7,810 nt of DNA from Comamonas sp. (GTDB lineage: Bacteria; Pseudomonadota; Gammaproteobacteria; Burkholderiales; Burkholderiaceae_C): assembly GCA_018384835.1 (NCBI GenBank), contig JAHAYB010000428.1:1-7810 (forward strand), written 5' to 3'. Both the position numbers and the translations under genes were made by a program. Every line of letters begins with the position of its first letter. Position 1 is the stretch's first letter. This document shows, piece by piece, positions 6,247 through 7,810 of the stretch. Below the pieces are notes generated by a model, which was not told the origin of the DNA, did not search any database, and saw only the letters and a list, made by a program, of their open reading frames with translations.

Positions 6247-6288
6247 CGTGTGCGCTACGCGTACGCATATATGCACACAGATGCACAC
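6247..6288. repeat. Alternating purine-pyrimidine tract with nested palindromes
   Basis: Bases 6247-6255 and 6256-6279 alternate strictly between purine and pyrimidine with one phase slip. Nested in the tract are the palindromes TACGCGTA (6256-6263), GCGTACGC (6259-6266) and GCATATATGC (6265-6274). An inverted repeat GTGTGC (6248-6253) / GCACAC (6273-6278) encloses them. ATGCACAC is repeated directly at 6271 and 6281. The function is unknown. Confidence 0.6.
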
Positions 6289-6309
6289 CGTAGGGCAGCT
6301 GTCCTAGTC

Positions 6310-6627
6310 CTAGTCCCTTTCATCCTCCCAATCCGCATCACAGCCCTTGCCCGCTGCAATCCAGCGCACCGCCAGGCGCTGGCGCAGCCGCCCCAGCCAA
6401 TCGCTGGGCGCGTCGCTAATGGCTCCACACACATAACGCTGCTGGCTCTCTGACCAGCGCAGCAAGGCGCAAGCACCGTGTTGGCGGCGCGTGGCCAACA
6501 GCCCCAAGGGGCAGGGCTCAGCCAAGCAGCACAGGCCGCAGCCATTGCAATCGGCACCAAAGTTGGGTTTGGCGGGCGCTTGCGGGTGCTGCCAAACAAT
6601 GCGGCGCTGAGGGGTGGGGGAGGACAT
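6310..6627 (-). CDS. YkgJ-family cysteine-cluster protein
   Basis: Small soluble protein of 105 aa with the CxxCxxCC signature of the YkgJ/UPF0153 family (putative zinc- or iron-binding). The cluster is C27-NG-C30-GL-C33-C34. More cysteines lie at C39 (EPCPLG), C53, C67 (YVCGAI) and C96, enough to hold a metal or iron-sulfur cluster. The biochemical role of the family is not settled. The ATG is chosen because MSSPTPQRR precedes the conserved part at the usual distance; no clear Shine-Dalgarno is seen before it. It is divergent from tkt across 134 bp. It is upstream of the oxidase operon on the same strand but 223 bp away, so it is probably a separate transcription unit. Confidence 0.88.
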   Translation of the reverse strand: MSSPTPQRRIVWQHPQAPAKPNFGADCNGCGLCCLAEPCPLGLLATRRQHGACALLRWSESQQRYVCGAISDAPSDWLGRLRQRLAVRWIAAGKGCDADWEDERD

Positions 6628-6715
6628 GGTGCAGGCTAGAGGGGCGTAAAACGCGCAACGGGGACGGAACTGTGCGCCAAGGGAGTGTGCCCAAAGTGGG
6701 TTATCGCAAGTCCGC

Positions 6716-6721
6716 TAAAAT
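6716..6721 (+). promoter_or_regulatory. Candidate -10 box for tkt
   Basis: TAAAAT, a five-of-six match to TATAAT, lies 40 bp upstream of the tkt ATG. No good -35 hexamer is visible at 16-18 bp (AAAGTG region). A start near 6728 would fall in the T7 run at 6727-6733 and leave a leader of about 34 nt carrying the AGGAG at 6747-6751. Confidence 0.35.
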
Positions 6722-6761
6722 AAGCGTTTTTTTGCCCACTGCCCACAGGAGACTGCCCCAC

Positions 6762-7810
6762 ATGGCAAATACCCAGATGATGGCCCACGCAATTCGCGCT
6801 CTGGCCATGGATGCTGTTCAACAAGCCAAGTCCGGCCACCCCGGCGCACCCATGGGCATGGCCGATATGGCGGTGGCGCTATGGGGCGAGCATCTGCAAC
6901 ACAACCCCACTGACCCGCACTGGGCGAACCGTGACCGCTTTGTGCTCTCTAACGGCCACGGCTCCATGCTGATTTACGCGCTGCTGCACCTGACCGGCTA
7001 TGACCTGCCCATGCAGGAGCTGAAAAACTTCCGCCAACTGGGCAGCAAAACCGCTGGCCACCCCGAAGTTGGCATCACCCCCGGCGTAGAAACCACCACC
7101 GGCCCCCTGGGGCAAGGCATTACCAACGCCGTCGGCATGGCGCTGGCGGAAAAACTGCTGGCTGCCGAGTTCAACCGCGATGGCCACGCCATTGTTGACC
7201 ACCACACCTACGTCTTTATGGGCGACGGCTGTCTGATGGAAGGCATCAGCCACGAGGCTTGCGCCCTGGCCGGAGCCTGGAAGCTCAACAAGCTGATTGC
7301 CCTGTGGGACGACAACGGCATCAGCATTGATGGCCAAGTCACCCCCTGGTTTGGCGACGACCCCCCCGCCCGCTTTGAAGCCTATGGCTGGAACGTGATT
7401 CGCGCTGTGGATGGGCATGATGCCGCTGCCGTTAGCGCCGCCATCACCCAGGCCAAGCAAAGCAGCAACCAACCCACGCTGATTTGCTGCAAAACCAGCA
7501 TCGGCTTTGGCTCGCCCAACCGCGCAGGCACGGCCAAGGCGCACGGCGAGCCTTTGGGCGCAGAAGAAATCGCCCTGACCCGCGCCGCCCTGGGCTGGAA
7601 CCACGCCCCCTTCGACATCCCTGCCGAGGTGTATGCCGACTGGGATGGCAAAGCCGCTGGCCAACAAGCCCAAGCCGCCTGGGACGAGCGCTTTGCCGCC
7701 TACGCCGCCGCCCACCCAGAGCTGGCCGCCGAGTTTGAGCGCCGCATGGCTGGCGAGCTGCCCGCAGACTTTGCCCAGACAGCCGCGCAAATCGCCTCGC
7801 AAGCGCATGA
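6762..7810 (+). CDS. tkt: Transketolase, N-terminal half (runs off the window)
   Basis: Thiamine-diphosphate enzyme that moves two-carbon units between sugar phosphates in the pentose phosphate and Calvin pathways; cytosolic. The window holds 349 codons of a protein normally near 660-680 aa. Catalytic and cofactor residues are in place with Escherichia coli numbering: H26 (SGHPGAPMG), H66 (SNGHGS), H100, GPLGQG (114-119), the Mg/ThDP motif GDGCLMEG with D155 and E160, N185 (DDNGISIDG) and H261 (AKAHGEP). The complete PP domain is followed by the start of the linker to the Pyr domain. The start ATG has AGGAG (6747-6751) 10 nt upstream. No frameshift or stop is seen. The frame is open at the window edge, so the 3' end lies outside. 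Confidence 0.98.
   Translation, partial: MANTQMMAHAIRALAMDAVQQAKSGHPGAPMGMADMAVALWGEHLQHNPTDPHWANRDRFVLSNGHGSMLIYALLHLTGYDLPMQELKNFRQLGSKTAGHPEVGITPGVETTTGPLGQGITNAVGMALAEKLLAAEFNRDGHAIVDHHTYVFMGDGCLMEGISHEACALAGAWKLNKLIALWDDNGISIDGQVTPWFGDDPPARFEAYGWNVIRAVDGHDAAAVSAAITQAKQSSNQPTLICCKTSIGFGSPNRAGTAKAHGEPLGAEEIALTRAALGWNHAPFDIPAEVYADWDGKAAGQQAQAAWDERFAAYAAAHPELAAEFERRMAGELPADFAQTAAQIASQAH

Larger units (their letters stand above)
6087..6309. other. Gene-free stretch upstream of the oxidase operon
   Basis: This 223-bp stretch should hold the oxidase operon promoter, read on the minus strand. It contains an A/T-rich block (about 6189-6215), an imperfect dyad (6154-6185) and an alternating purine-pyrimidine tract (6247-6279). 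I see no convincing -35/-10 pair. I also see no FNR/ANR box (TTGAT-N4-ATCAA), although cbb3 operons are often controlled by one. TTGAT...TTCAA at 6117-6135 has the wrong spacing. Confidence 0.5.

Noticed and set aside
6301..6316. Tandem GTCCTA repeat (about 2.7 copies) at the end of the YkgJ-like gene
   Set aside because: Too short to be a meaningful tandem repeat. It includes the stop codon of the gene and is likely chance.
6208..6453. Plus-strand open frame of 81 codons near the palindromic tract
   Set aside because: It overlaps the real minus-strand cysteine-cluster gene, starts in AT-rich intergenic DNA with no ribosome site and has no conserved motif.
6713..6733. CGCT-AGCG hairpin followed by T7 upstream of tkt as a terminator
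   Set aside because: The stem is only 4 bp, no plus-strand gene lies upstream to terminate, and the same bases form the likely tkt -10 region.
6879..7808. Minus-strand open frame of 309 codons opposite tkt
   Set aside because: The plus-strand transketolase has every catalytic motif. The opposite frame is Gly/Val/Ala-rich with no recognisable fold and is a codon-usage shadow.

Overview
The window looks like a chromosomal segment of a Comamonadaceae-type betaproteobacterium (Burkholderiales). This rests on GC-rich DNA, on ribosomal proteins L28 and L33 encoded side by side as rpmB-rpmG, on a transketolase that keeps Escherichia coli residue numbering, and on Ala/Gln-rich proteins. The placement is by family resemblance, not by a search. 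No mobile element, tRNA, rRNA or CRISPR array is visible.

Layout. 46-942 (+) is a metallo-beta-lactamase-fold hydrolase. It converges on a minus-strand rpmB-rpmG operon (1082-1512), and a strong rho-independent terminator (about 985-1029) lies between them. The rpmB leader has a perfect TATAAT box, followed by two hairpins, one of which carries a T6 tail in the rpmB direction. From 6086 down to 1683 (minus strand) runs a tight five-gene operon for a cbb3-related (C-family) haem-copper oxidase. Its order is a CcoN-like catalytic subunit, a CcoO-like monohaem cytochrome c, a second membrane-anchored monohaem cytochrome c, a SCO1/SenC copper chaperone, and a short CtaG-like membrane protein. A 223-bp gene-free stretch with dyads and an alternating purine-pyrimidine tract separates it from a small YkgJ-type cysteine-cluster gene (6310-6627, minus). 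The transketolase gene tkt (6762 to the window edge, +) diverges from that gene.

How the genes work together. The oxidase genes would build a terminal oxidase that takes electrons through two c-type haems to a haem b / haem b3-CuB centre. The SCO protein, and possibly the CtaG-like protein, would help supply CuB copper. The catalytic subunit keeps all six histidine ligands and a tyrosine exactly 44 residues after the first CuB histidine, which argues for oxygen reduction and against a nitric-oxide reductase.

The unusual part is this oxidase operon. The window shows no CcoQ, no dihaem CcoP and no ccoGHIS cluster. The CcoN-like protein carries an N-terminal extension of about 98 residues whose first 50 resemble the maturation protein CcoS. 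A monohaem cytochrome sits where CcoP would be expected. A CtaG-like protein, from a family better known from caa3-type oxidases, ends the operon. These comparisons come from memory of the families and need profile searches and structure prediction to confirm.
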